Part shown: positions 7,826-17,222 of the stretch, one piece after another
How positions within the stretch are numbered: position 1 is the first letter of the stretch
How the letters are laid out: each line of letters begins with the position of its first letter
Source of the DNA: Clostridium sp. 'White wine YQ'
Lineage (GTDB): Bacteria; Bacillota; Clostridia; Clostridiales; Clostridiaceae
Length of the DNA: 64,000 bases
Assembly: GCF_028728205.1 (NCBI RefSeq)
Contig: NZ_JAQYUU010000001.1
Location: 485,318-549,317 of the forward strand
Reading direction: 5' to 3'
Notes under the pieces: model-generated
Told to the model about the DNA's origin: nothing
Seen by the model: the letters and a program-made list of their open reading frames with translations, nothing else
The model's database searches: none
Made by a program: the position numbers and the translations under genes

Positions 7826-7880
7826 AAAAATACTTATCAGTTAGAGAATTTGATTTTTGACTGATAAGTATTTTTTTATT
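7826..7880 (+). terminator. Intrinsic terminator
   Basis: AAAAATACTTATCAGT pairs with ACTGATAAGTATTTTT across an 18-base loop, running into T residues. It is AT-rich but has 16 paired positions. Confidence 0.75.
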
Positions 7881-7943
7881 GCAAACTATATTACATAATA
7901 TGGTAAAATATTATTATAATCAGTTTATAAGGAGGGTAGAATT

Positions 7944-8672
7944 ATGAGAAGTAAAATATCAGCTTCAAAAGGAAGTCAATACTGCTTGCAATGGTTTATG
8001 CTAAATGCTCCACTGGAATTATCAAATTTAATATTATCATCTTCACCAAGTTTATTATCTTTTACCAATTGCAAAGCTAAGTGGATATCACCAATTCCTA
8101 ATAATGATTTCTATGAGTATAGAGATGATTTCATAAGAGGTTTATCATTAAAGGACATTAATATATCAGATACTGAGAAAAAGTTAAGAGAATTTTGGCC
8201 AAGGAATGGACCGAAGTGGGATGGTCTTGGAGTGTTAGAAGACAGTGATGGAAAACAAGGCGTATTACTTATTGAAGCTAAGGCTCATACAGATGAAACT
8301 AAATCAGTATTGAAAGCTTCATCAGATGAAAGTAAAAGTAAGATTGAGGAAGCATTAGAAATTGTTAAGTTGCATATGGGAATAGACAAAAGCTACGATT
8401 GGACAAGAAATTACTATCAATTAGGAAACAGACTTGCTTATTTATATTTCATGAATAAAGTATTAAATATTCCAACATGGTTAGTGCTTGTAAACTTTGT
8501 TAATGATACGTCTTATATTAAGACAAGCCTTGAAGAGTGGTTAAAACATTATAATCAAGTATATATGAATATGGGAATTAATAAAAATTGCCGACTTTTA
8601 GATAAGATTATTCAGATTTTCCCGGAGGTACAAAATTTAGATTTAAAACAAAAATCCATTATAAACTCTTAA
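7944..8672 (+). CDS. PD-(D/E)xK nuclease-like protein
   Basis: A 242-residue soluble protein. Around residues 90-113 it shows KWDGLGVLE and GVLLIEAKAH, that is D93 followed by E111-A-K113, on consecutive predicted strands. This is the metal-binding core of the PD-(D/E)xK nuclease superfamily. The remainder is helical (LEEALEIVKL-like helices, YYQLGNRLAYLYFM). No DNA-binding or methylase partner is adjacent. It could be a solitary defence nuclease or a nucleic-acid processing enzyme. The motif is seen directly; activity is inference. ATG follows AAGGAGGG; terminators flank the gene on both sides. Confidence 0.65.
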   Translation: MRSKISASKGSQYCLQWFMLNAPLELSNLILSSSPSLLSFTNCKAKWISPIPNNDFYEYRDDFIRGLSLKDINISDTEKKLREFWPRNGPKWDGLGVLEDSDGKQGVLLIEAKAHTDETKSVLKASSDESKSKIEEALEIVKLHMGIDKSYDWTRNYYQLGNRLAYLYFMNKVLNIPTWLVLVNFVNDTSYIKTSLEEWLKHYNQVYMNMGINKNCRLLDKIIQIFPEVQNLDLKQKSIINS

Positions 8673-8728
8673 GTTCCTTGAGTATCACGATATTATTATA
8701 TTTCATATAATTTATATTTAAATAAAAG

Positions 8729-8770
8729 ATCCTTATTTTTAGTTTGTTTAGCTAAAAATAAGGATTTTTA
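8729..8770 (+). terminator. Intrinsic terminator
   Basis: ATCCTTATTTTTAG pairs with CTAAAAATAAGGAT around a short loop, followed by TTTTT. Confidence 0.8.
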
Positions 8771-8788
8771 CATTCATAAGTAGCATAC

Positions 8789-8807
8789 GTTTTCAAATTT
8801 TGAAAAC
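8789..8807. promoter_or_regulatory. 19-bp palindrome, candidate operator of the GH1 gene
   Basis: GTTTTCAAATTTTGAAAAC is a perfect palindrome around a central T, 92 bases before the GH1 start. Its size and position fit a repressor site for a sugar-responsive regulator. No regulator gene is adjacent, so the protein that would bind is unknown. Confidence 0.45.
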
Positions 8808-8898
8808 TCAGGTGTATTTTTTATATTAGAATATATTTATAAAGTACACGAAGCACATAATTGATTAAAATATAAGATGAAAATTTAAGGGGGATTAA

Positions 8899-10320
<1,422 letters not shown>

Positions 10321-10362
10321 TTTTGCTAGTAAACTTTTAATATAGTAGGACCCAAAAAAATG

Positions 10363-10411
10363 ATCATGGTTTTTAGTAGTATATAAATACTCTAAAGACC
10401 ATGATTTTTTT
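10363..10411 (+). terminator. Intrinsic terminator
   Basis: ATCATGGTTTTTAG pairs with CTAAAGACCATGAT (one mismatch) followed by TTTTTT. Confidence 0.75.
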
Positions 10412-10456
10412 GTAGTATAATAAAATATAAGTTTAAAATTAAGGGAGGGGATTTTT

Positions 10457-10987
10457 ATGGGAAAACAAGCGCTTTTAGTTATTGACGTTCAAAATGCAAT
10501 AGTATTTGATAAACCTTACGATATTGAGGAAGTTATAGGAAATATCAAAAAGTTAATTGAAGCTAGTAGAGAAAATAATGTTGAAGTCATATATATTCAA
10601 CATACTGAAGAAGAGGGCGAATTTGCAGCTAACTCAGATGGATGGAAGATCTATAGTGAAGTAGCTCCAGCTATAGGTGAGAAAGTTATACGTAAAAACT
10701 ATAATTCAGCATTTAGAAAGACAAGCTTAAAGGAATATCTTGATAGTAAAGAAATAGAGGAATTAATCATGGTAGGCTTACAAACTGAATACTGCTTTGA
10801 TACCAGTGTAAAAGTTGCCTTTGAATTTGGTTATAAATTAATTATTCCAGAGAAAACAAACTCAACCTTTGATAATGGAAATATATCAGCAAAGGATTTA
10901 TATGAATATTATAACTATAGAATATTTAATAATAGATTTGGAACTGTTGAGGGTGTAGATAGAACTTTGGAGAGAATAGTTAGATAA
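10457..10987 (+). CDS. Isochorismatase-family cysteine hydrolase
   Basis: A 176-residue protein with the family triad: Asp10 in LLVIDVQN, Lys80 in VIRKNYNSAF and Cys113 in GLQTEYCFDTS. Length and fold match stand-alone amidohydrolases of the nicotinamidase/isochorismatase group acting in the cytosol on small amides. The substrate cannot be read from the sequence and no pathway gene is adjacent. It has its own GGGAGGGG site and is closed by a hairpin shared with the gene facing it. Confidence 0.88.
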   Translation: MGKQALLVIDVQNAIVFDKPYDIEEVIGNIKKLIEASRENNVEVIYIQHTEEEGEFAANSDGWKIYSEVAPAIGEKVIRKNYNSAFRKTSLKEYLDSKEIEELIMVGLQTEYCFDTSVKVAFEFGYKLIIPEKTNSTFDNGNISAKDLYEYYNYRIFNNRFGTVEGVDRTLERIVR

Positions 10988-10990
10988 TAT

Positions 10991-11039
10991 AAAACCTATA
11001 GCTTATACAAAAATCGAATAAGCTATAGGTTTTTATTTT
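10991..11039. terminator. Bidirectional intrinsic terminator
   Basis: AAACCTATAGCTTAT pairs with ATAAGCTATAGGTTT, with A residues on the left and T residues on the right. It serves the isochorismatase gene and the facing gene at 11045. Confidence 0.8.
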
Positions 11040-11044
11040 AAAAG

Positions 11045-11683
11045 TTATCTCAAATAGCTATACCATTTTATATTCTTGTCTAGTTTCTTGCAAATATAGT
11101 GAAAAATAAATATTAATAAAAGTGAAATAGCAGAGACTAAGTAACCATTTAATCCTATTGTAAGATAGGATGCTAGAAGCATGATTATAGGGAATAAAAG
11201 TACCATGCATAAGACAAAAGTTACAAGAATACAAAGAATTCTATTCTTTAAACCTCTAAATCTTAAGAAGAATTTTCTATAGAAAAAGTTTATTAAAGTA
11301 CTAGAAAAACTCCAAGTTAGTAGAATGACCACAACTAAGCTTAAAGCTATTTTCCCATAAAATAATTGAAATAGAAAAGAAACAAAAGTTAAAAATACTA
11401 AAGAAAAGGTTACCTTCTTTAATATTGAAACTATTATAGTGCTTTTAGAATTATATGAATTAATTATATCTTTACAAAAGATTTTTATATCTGTGCCAAT
11501 TATATTATCTACTGGAAGGCTGTTATTTTGTGCAGATAATAGCATATCCATCATATCTTCACTTACTTCATTATATAACTTACTATTTACAGAAATATCA
11601 GAGCTTTGAAGATAGTTTAAAATATCAAAATAAGCTGTTTTATAGTCACCAGATAAATTATTTTTATTAATATAAATGTTCAA
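11045..11683 (-). CDS. Membrane protein paired with PadR regulator (HAAS-like N-terminus)
   Basis: A 212-residue protein with a soluble helical N-terminal part (about 1-85, with SKLYNEVSEDMMDMLLSAQ) and four membrane segments from residue 88 on. Small membrane proteins with a helical front are the usual partners of PadR regulators in Firmicutes and are thought to sense membrane stress. It starts 6 bases after the padR-like gene stop and is co-transcribed with it. A paralogue with the same layout lies at 30481. Function in detail is unknown. Confidence 0.65.
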   Translation of the reverse strand: MNIYINKNNLSGDYKTAYFDILNYLQSSDISVNSKLYNEVSEDMMDMLLSAQNNSLPVDNIIGTDIKIFCKDIINSYNSKSTIIVSILKKVTFSLVFLTFVSFLFQLFYGKIALSLVVVILLTWSFSSTLINFFYRKFFLRFRGLKNRILCILVTFVLCMVLLFPIIMLLASYLTIGLNGYLVSAISLLLIFIFHYICKKLDKNIKWYSYLR

Positions 11684-11689
11684 CGAATA

Positions 11690-12010
11690 TCACTCCCCTA
11701 GAATTGTATTAACATTTAAATATAATTTGTTCCAATAGGCTTTAAAATCATGAAGTTCTTTTTCACCTATCTCTGTTAAATAAAAATATTTTCTGGCAAT
11801 ACCAGTTTCCTCTTTTCGTTTCTTTGAAATAATAAAACCTTTCTTCTCAAGTCGTAATAGAAGTGGATATATAGTTCCTTCTACCATATCATCAAATCCA
11901 CTATCCTTTAACTTGATTAAAAGTTCATATCCATAAGTTTCTTCTTTAGAAATAATACTTAAAATACATCCTTCTAAAATTCCTTTTAGTATTTGAGTGT
12001 TATTCTCCAA
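11690..12010 (-). CDS. PadR-family transcriptional regulator
   Basis: The start is set to the TTG at 12010 because GGTGGTGATAGA lies just before it; an in-frame ATG 33 bases upstream has no ribosome site and lies in the leader. The 106-residue product has the PadR winged helix: ILKGILEGCILSIISKEETYGYEL, VEGTIYPLLLRLEKKG and ARKYFYLTEIGEKEL. The short length without a large C-terminal domain fits the PadR-s2 type. It precedes its membrane partner. Its promoter overlaps an inverted repeat, so it probably represses itself. Confidence 0.88.
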   Translation of the reverse strand: MENNTQILKGILEGCILSIISKEETYGYELLIKLKDSGFDDMVEGTIYPLLLRLEKKGFIISKKRKEETGIARKYFYLTEIGEKELHDFKAYWNKLYLNVNTILGE

Positions 12011-12036
12011 TCTATCACCACCTATAATTACTATGT

Positions 12037-12089
12037 AATACAAAGTATATATAAATTATAAAACTAGTTACTTTGTATTGCAAGGTATT
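12037..12089 (-). promoter_or_regulatory. Promoter and probable operator of the padR operon
   Basis: On the minus strand TTGCAA (12083-12078) and TATAAT (12060-12055) are 17 bases apart. TACTTTGTATT (12069-12079) and AATACAAAGTA (12037-12047) are perfect 11-base inverted arms, one in the spacer and one after the -10. GCAAGGTATT at 12080-12089 also occurs, inverted, before the second padR-type operon (30440-30449). Confidence 0.7.
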
Positions 12090-12190
12090 TCTAAAATAAT
12101 AATGGAATAAAATACTTGCAAATGATTAAAACTCCACTTAAACTAAGTTATAATAATTTTATAAAACTTAGGGTAATAGGAGGAAATAGT

Positions 12191-12634
12191 TTGAACTGGC
12201 ATATCAAAAAATTTGATGAGTTAAGTATCTATGAATTATATGAAATATTAAAAATAAGGAATAGTGTTTTTATAGTGGAGCAAGAATGTCCATATTTAGA
12301 CTGTGATGGTAAGGATAAAGATTCATATCACATCTTTTGCGAAGAAGATGGAGAAATTGGGGCATACTTAAGAGTTATAGAAAAAGGGATTTCTTTTAAT
12401 GAGATATCAATAGGAAGAGTGTTAGTTAGTGATAAATATCGTGGGAAAAATTTAGCTAGGAAGTGCATGGAAAAAGCCATAGAATTTATCGAGAATGAAT
12501 TAAAAGAAAGTTCAATAAGAATTGAGGCTCAAGAATATTTAACTAAGTTTTATAAAAGCTTAGGGTTTAAAGAAGTGAGTGATGTTTTTTTAGAAGATGG
12601 TATTCCACATGTAGAAATGTTGTATATAAAATAA
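12191..12634 (+). CDS. GNAT N-acetyltransferase, ElaA type
   Basis: TTG at 12191 is taken as the start because AGGAGGAAAT lies at proper distance; upstream in-frame codons (from 12116) have none. The 147-residue product reads as ElaA-like: LYEILKIRNSVFIVEQECPY, DCDGKDKDSYH, ISIGRVLVSDKYRGKNLARK (acetyl-CoA loop) and FYKSLGF. ElaA proteins acetylate small or protein amines; the acceptor is unknown. Another hydrophobic 25-residue leader would result from the upstream ATG, judged unlikely. Confidence 0.85.
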   Translation: MNWHIKKFDELSIYELYEILKIRNSVFIVEQECPYLDCDGKDKDSYHIFCEEDGEIGAYLRVIEKGISFNEISIGRVLVSDKYRGKNLARKCMEKAIEFIENELKESSIRIEAQEYLTKFYKSLGFKEVSDVFLEDGIPHVEMLYIK

Positions 12635-12661
12635 AAAGATAATGAATGGGAGTGATTATTT

Positions 12662-13225
12662 ATGGAGAGTAATAAGGATACTGTATTTAATACCAAAGAA
12701 GAGTTAGTACGAGAAATATTAGAAAAGGATAAGGACTTAAAGGGCAGTAATATTGATGAAGAATTACTCCATGAACTTATTAGCGGTAAGGTTTCAAAGA
12801 ATATAAATAATTCAAATGATGAAAATGCTACATTAGGGCAAAGAACTGCTGATAAAATAGCTGCATTCGGTGGTAGTTGGACATTTATAATAACTTTTGG
12901 GATGGTTTTAGCAATTTGGATTATAGGAAATGCTGTTATTCTAAGTAACAAAGCATTTGATCCATATCCTTTTGTATTTTTGAATTTAATATTATCTTGT
13001 CTTGCTGCTATTCAAGCCCCAATAATCATGATGTCACAAAATCGTCAATCAGAGAAAGATAGATTAACAGCTGAGACTGATTATCTAGTTAATCTAAAAT
13101 CTGAAATTGTAATAGAGGACTTACACTATAAAATTGACTTGCTAATGGAGAAACAGGAAGAGTATAGGAAAAACCAAGAAATACTATTAAAGACAATAGA
13201 AGAAATAAAAAGTAAGATCAGCTAG
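12662..13225 (+). CDS. DUF1003 membrane protein
   Basis: A 187-residue protein with a charged front, the DUF1003 core (about 60-140: LGQRTADKIAAFGGSWTFI, two membrane helices, then LSCLAAIQAPIIMMSQNRQ and KDRLTAETDYLVN) and a C-terminal coiled coil (about 145-187). The family is a conserved inner-membrane protein of unknown function. It starts 28 bases after the acetyltransferase and may share its transcript. GGGAG before the ATG supports the start. Confidence 0.85.
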   Translation: MESNKDTVFNTKEELVREILEKDKDLKGSNIDEELLHELISGKVSKNINNSNDENATLGQRTADKIAAFGGSWTFIITFGMVLAIWIIGNAVILSNKAFDPYPFVFLNLILSCLAAIQAPIIMMSQNRQSEKDRLTAETDYLVNLKSEIVIEDLHYKIDLLMEKQEEYRKNQEILLKTIEEIKSKIS

Positions 13226-13260
13226 TGATACTACTTAATTTAATGTAATAATAGAAAACA

Positions 13261-13312
13261 AAAAAGTAATGAGTAAGATATGCCAGTCATATTTTGCCCG
13301 TTACTTTTTTTA
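13261..13312 (+). terminator. Intrinsic terminator
   Basis: AAAAAAGTAATG pairs with CGTTACTTTTTT, with a long loop and a T tail. Confidence 0.65.
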
Positions 13313-13444
13313 AAATAAAAAATGATTTTTACAAGCCTTTTTGTTATATCCAGAAATATACCAAGCACCATTTCTAGAAAAATAGTAATGTTTATCTATA
13401 AATGGTATAATTCTATATAAATTCAAGTTTATATAGGAGATCTT

Positions 13445-13834
13445 ATGAAACAATTAGATATTCTTACTAAGATAGATGCAATTTCAGTAGTAAAGGAAAA
13501 TAAAACTAGTGTTGACTACTATTTATTTGATGAATTTGAGATACATCAAAATAGAATTCCTCCAAATTCAAAGCAAGAATGGCATATGCATAAAATCATT
13601 GAAGAAGTTATTGTTGTTACTGCGGGAGAAATAGAAGTCAAGTGGAAAGAAAACAATGAAATAAAAGGTAAAGTAGTTTCGAAGGGTGCTGTAGTCCGTG
13701 TGGAAAAATCAATACATACGGTAGAGAACAAAACAAATAGTTTCGCAGAATTTATTGTTTTTAGAATGGTCCCAGAAGGAAGTAATAAAAGAGAGATAAT
13801 TAAAAATGATAAAGTAGTTATGGAAGAAATATGA
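13445..13834 (+). CDS. Cupin-domain protein
   Basis: A 129-residue single cupin barrel: PPNSKQEWHMHKIIEEVIVV contains the first metal motif (H..H....E) and VRVEKSIHTVENKTN the second. It probably binds a metal and a small ligand. No catalytic partner is adjacent. AGGAGATCTT precedes the ATG. Assignment of a reaction is not possible. Confidence 0.75.
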   Translation: MKQLDILTKIDAISVVKENKTSVDYYLFDEFEIHQNRIPPNSKQEWHMHKIIEEVIVVTAGEIEVKWKENNEIKGKVVSKGAVVRVEKSIHTVENKTNSFAEFIVFRMVPEGSNKREIIKNDKVVMEEI

Positions 13835-13868
13835 GAAATGGACAAGTTTAATTTAAGAGGTGATTTTT

Positions 13869-14477
13869 ATGAAAGTATTATTAAGACAACCCCAATTATA
13901 TAGGTTTTTAAGTTGTTGAAATGAAAGTAATTTAGATAAAACGATATTAGACTGTGGAGCAGGAGGAGATTTACCCCCTCTTTCTTTATTCTTAGAGAAT
14001 GGTTATAAAACTTATGGATTAGAAATAAGTGATTCCCAGCTTGATAAGGCAAAAGAATTTTCTGAGAAGCATGGAGTAGAACTAAATATCTCCAAAGGAG
14101 ATATGAGAAACTTACCTTTTGAGGATGAATCAATAAGCTTTATATACTCATACAATTCTATTTTTCATATGACCAAAAGGGATATAGAAGCTTCCATTAA
14201 TGAAATAAAGAGAGTTTTAAAACCAGGCGGTTTATGCTGCTTAAATTTCCTTTCACTTAAGGATGAATGGTATGGGGAAGGAAAAGAATTAGGAGAAAAT
14301 GAGTTTCTTCAGATTGAAAGAGGAGAAGAGGTTATCCATACCTACTACGAAATTAATGAAGCAGAAAAACATTTTAAGGATATGGAAGTTCTTTATAAAG
14401 AAGATCGAGTTATAGAAAGATTACACGAAGGAAAAATGATAAAGCAAGGGTATATTGATTATATAGTAAAGAAATGA
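13869..14477 (+). pseudogene. Class I SAM methyltransferase with in-frame UGA at codon 17
   Basis: ATG 13869 behind AGAGGTGA begins MKVLLRQPQLYRFLSC, then UGA at 13917, then an uninterrupted frame to 14477. The continued protein has the methyltransferase core: KTILDCGAGGDLPP (motif I), YGLEISDSQLDKAKEF (motif II), NISKGDMRNLPFED, SFIYSYNSIFHM and IKRVLKPGGLCCLNF. The stop sits where a Trp would be a single-base change (UGG to UGA). No good start lies between the stop and motif I, so the gene is probably inactive through one nonsense mutation, recent because no other damage is seen. A sequencing error or read-through is possible. Confidence 0.75.
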
Positions 14478-14499
14478 TACTTCAGTAATAGAAGATTAA

Positions 14500-14598
14500 T
14501 TGAAAATTAAATGGTGGAACTGGGATGTAGAGAAGATTTCTAATAACTTATCATATATAAGAAATGGTGATATTGAAGTCTTAAAGAAGTTAGGGTAA
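14500..14598 (+). pseudogene. 3' end of a CatB/Vat-type hexapeptide acetyltransferase gene
   Basis: Thirty-two codons ending at TAA 14596 read IKWWNWDVEKISNNL and GDIEVLKKLG. The WW-W-...-EKI...-GDIE pattern is the C-terminal tail of xenobiotic acetyltransferases (CatB, Vat). A stop at 14497 cuts the frame and no hexapeptide coil remains, so this is a remnant. Confidence 0.55.
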
Positions 14599-14612
14599 TG
14601 AGGAGTAATTTA

Positions 14613-15230
14613 ATGAAAGAAGAAATGCTAGGTATAATTAAAAGGAATTTTAAATTAAGAAATATAGAAGTTGAGTACTTTGATACATTAGAAGTCGTGA
14701 AGTCAAAGATATTAAATATAATACCAGTAAATAGTTCAATAGGTATTGGACATTCAGCTACTCTTCAAAGAATGAATATAACTGAAGAATTATTAGAAAG
14801 AGGAAGCATTGTATATGATAAGGAACTAGCTAAAGATAAGGAAGAATGCAAAGTAATAAAAAGAAAAGCATTGATAACAGATTGGTATTTAACTGGTTCT
14901 AATGCAGTATCGTTAGATGGACGCATAATAAATGTAGACCATAGCGGAAATAGAGTGGCAGCAATTAATTATGGTCCAGAGAATGTAATTATAGTTGTTG
15001 GAATAAATAAAATAGTAGATACGTGGCAAGAAGGAATCGAAAGAGTAAAAAATATAGCTTGTCCTTTAAATGCAAAAAGAGCAGGCTTTAATCCACCTTG
15101 TGTAGCTTTAAATAAATGTGTTGATTGTACTTCAGAGGAAAGAGTATGTAATAGTCTATCAATAATAGAGGGACAATCTGTAAAAGGAAGAATTAAGATA
15201 TTAATAGTAAATGATAATGTTGGGTTTTAG
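14613..15230 (+). CDS. LUD-domain protein (lactate-utilisation type)
   Basis: ATG 14613 is preferred over 14598 because GAGGAG stands at the right distance before it. The 205-residue product has the LUD layout: a front helix, IIPVNSSIGIGHSATLQRMNI, ALITDWYLTGSNAVSLDGRI, NVDHSGNRVAAINYGPENVI and a late Cys-rich part (FNPPCVALNKCVDC, RVCNS). LUD proteins include LutC and related factors. The stand-alone clostridial form has no defined reaction. The closing cysteines may bind a metal. Confidence 0.85.
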   Translation: MKEEMLGIIKRNFKLRNIEVEYFDTLEVVKSKILNIIPVNSSIGIGHSATLQRMNITEELLERGSIVYDKELAKDKEECKVIKRKALITDWYLTGSNAVSLDGRIINVDHSGNRVAAINYGPENVIIVVGINKIVDTWQEGIERVKNIACPLNAKRAGFNPPCVALNKCVDCTSEERVCNSLSIIEGQSVKGRIKILIVNDNVGF

Positions 15231-15302
15231 TTTGATAACAAAAACAAGTGTATAGTTTATATACATTAGAAAAATTATTAAATATTATAGAGGAGTTTTT
15301 CT

Positions 15303-15746
15303 ATGATGAAATTATCAAAAGTTCTATTAGCGTTTTTACTTTCCTTAACTTTATATGGTTGTGCTGGAGCAGGGGATTATGATATTGATCTACCAGGTGG
15401 ATATTCATTAATTAGAAGTTCGGCCCATAATGTTACGATAAACAAAAGGATAAACGAGACTAGTTGGGAAAGTGATATAATTCCTGCTAAAGTTGTTGAA
15501 ATTGCTTCAGATGAAAAATATATTCTTGCAAAACAAATTGGACTTAAAAGAAGAAATCCTGATAATATTAATGATACTTATGAAATACCAGATGAATCTA
15601 AAGTGAGTTATTGGATTTTAGAAATAGAAAATGGTAAAGTTTATGGACCACTTATTGAGAAAGAGTTTAATGAAAAGAAAAAGGAACTATCTATATCAAC
15701 CAACATTGTTTTAAAAAGTGTATCTACTTATAAAAAGAATTCATGA
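15303..15746 (+). CDS. DUF3997 lipoprotein
   Basis: A 147-residue lipoprotein with lipobox LYGC (Cys20), directing it to the outer face of the membrane. The mature part begins AGAGDYDIDLPGGYSLIRSSA, the conserved start of DUF3997 proteins, and continues with ASDEKYILAKQIG and YWILEIENGKVYGP. Function is unknown. GAGGAG precedes the ATG. Confidence 0.8.
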   Translation: MMKLSKVLLAFLLSLTLYGCAGAGDYDIDLPGGYSLIRSSAHNVTINKRINETSWESDIIPAKVVEIASDEKYILAKQIGLKRRNPDNINDTYEIPDESKVSYWILEIENGKVYGPLIEKEFNEKKKELSISTNIVLKSVSTYKKNS

Positions 15747-15785
15747 CACAACAATGAAATGATAGGTTATTTTTGGAGGAAAGAT

Positions 15786-16262
15786 ATGTATAATCATGCG
15801 CCAGAAGGGTATGTTTGCCCGTTTTGCTTAATAGTTGACGGAGTAGAGAATGAAAATTTATATACTAAACAGAATGATATAATATACAAAGATGAACATA
15901 TAACTGCATTTATTGCTTCTAGTTGGTGGAAAAATAATAAAGGACATGTTATTATAATTCCTAATAAACATATAGAGAATTTGTATGATTTGCCATCTGA
16001 ACTTTCATACAGAATACATGATTTAGAAAAAGAAATTGCTATTGCATTAAAAGAAACGTACAAATGCGATGGAGTATCTTCTAGACAACATAATGAACCC
16101 TATGGAAATCAAGATGTATGGCATTATCATCTTCATATATTTCCGAGATATAAGAATGATGATTTATATAAAACAGATAGAGAGAACTCTAATCCAGAAG
16201 ACCGTTTGGAGTATTCGAAGAGATTAAGAGATTACTTTATGGATAAGAACAGTAATTATTAA
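15786..16262 (+). CDS. HIT-family protein
   Basis: ATG 15786 follows TTGGAGGAAAG; an in-frame ATG 27 bases upstream has no site. The 158-residue product starts with a CPFC pair (11-14), has KGHVIIIPNKHIENL, and ends the domain with HYHLHIFPRY, the His triad (H113, H115, H117; H115 catalytic). HIT proteins hydrolyse or transfer nucleoside phosphates. The front CxxC is common in this subgroup. Substrate unknown. Confidence 0.88.
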   Translation: MYNHAPEGYVCPFCLIVDGVENENLYTKQNDIIYKDEHITAFIASSWWKNNKGHVIIIPNKHIENLYDLPSELSYRIHDLEKEIAIALKETYKCDGVSSRQHNEPYGNQDVWHYHLHIFPRYKNDDLYKTDRENSNPEDRLEYSKRLRDYFMDKNSNY

Positions 16263-16285
16263 TTAAAATTCAAATATTAGAGTTA

Positions 16286-16318
16286 AGGGAAACTTTGAGA
16301 AAAGTTTCCCTATTTATA
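16286..16318. terminator. Intrinsic terminator between facing genes
   Basis: AGGGAAACTT pairs with AAGTTTCCCT across a 6-base loop, followed by a T-rich stretch. Confidence 0.7.
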
Positions 16319-16362
16319 TCTATATTTATTTCTATTTATAAAGTATATCTTAATTTAATGGA

Positions 16363-17034
16363 TTAATTACTTTGTTTAATATTTGATAATATCCAATTAC
16401 TTAAAAAGTTACCAGCTAAGATGAAATTATTCCCATTATCCTTTGATAAAAACACGTTATTATCATTTGTTATTATAATATTAATTCTATAAGCGATTCC
16501 TGCATATTCTTTACTTAAAATTTGAAGAGACATAATTCTATCAAGTTTTATTTCTTGAGGACTACCGCTTTCACTAATACTTGAGGAGAATTCCTTTATA
16601 ATATTTGAATCAGAGGTAGTTGAAATTGGTACTCCTAAGGATTGCTTTACCCCTTTATTTGAAATTAAACGAATTTCATTAATACCTTCTTGTGATAGAG
16701 AAAAAGAATTGATTTCTTTTTTGTGATACAAATTAGGTATAGACATTTCATCCGAAGCACTAAAAACAATCCAATTATGATCTGCTTGTCCATCTATTTC
16801 ATATATTTTCCCATCTGAATTAGTTCTTCCAAATTCTTTTTGAAAAGAAATAGCTTCTAGGGATGTACAAAAATCCTTATCTAATATATATTCTTGTCCA
16901 TTTCCATCAGTAAGAACCTTTCCATCTTGTGATACAGTGAATTTTTCTAAAGCATTGGATTTTATATATCCATAGGATATTCCACCTATTGATATAAGTA
17001 GAGATAATACTATTATTACTATGATCTTTTTCAT
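16363..17034 (-). CDS. Exported or membrane-anchored protein of unknown function
   Basis: A 223-residue protein with a basic start and one hydrophobic segment (about 4-23), a signal peptide or anchor; no lipobox. The rest is polar with strand-like repeats (TVSQDGKVLTDGNGQEYIL, DHNWIVFSASDEMSIP, IIITNDNNVFLSKDNGNNF). I recognise no family. TAGGAGAT precedes the ATG. It is a single-gene unit facing the HIT gene. Confidence 0.55.
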   Translation of the reverse strand: MKKIIVIIVLSLLISIGGISYGYIKSNALEKFTVSQDGKVLTDGNGQEYILDKDFCTSLEAISFQKEFGRTNSDGKIYEIDGQADHNWIVFSASDEMSIPNLYHKKEINSFSLSQEGINEIRLISNKGVKQSLGVPISTTSDSNIIKEFSSSISESGSPQEIKLDRIMSLQILSKEYAGIAYRINIIITNDNNVFLSKDNGNNFILAGNFLSNWILSNIKQSN

Positions 17035-17222
17035 TGTAATCTCCTAATTGTTTAATTGTTTACTACATTTATTTTTCATTAAAACAACAATTTTTATTAT
17101 AATACATAATTTATGATTTGAGTATACTTATAAGGCGTTTTGAATCTACTTACCTTAATATGGTAGAATATATAAAGGAAATGATATAGAAGTGTACTGC
17201 AAGGCTTAATAGGGGGATAAAT

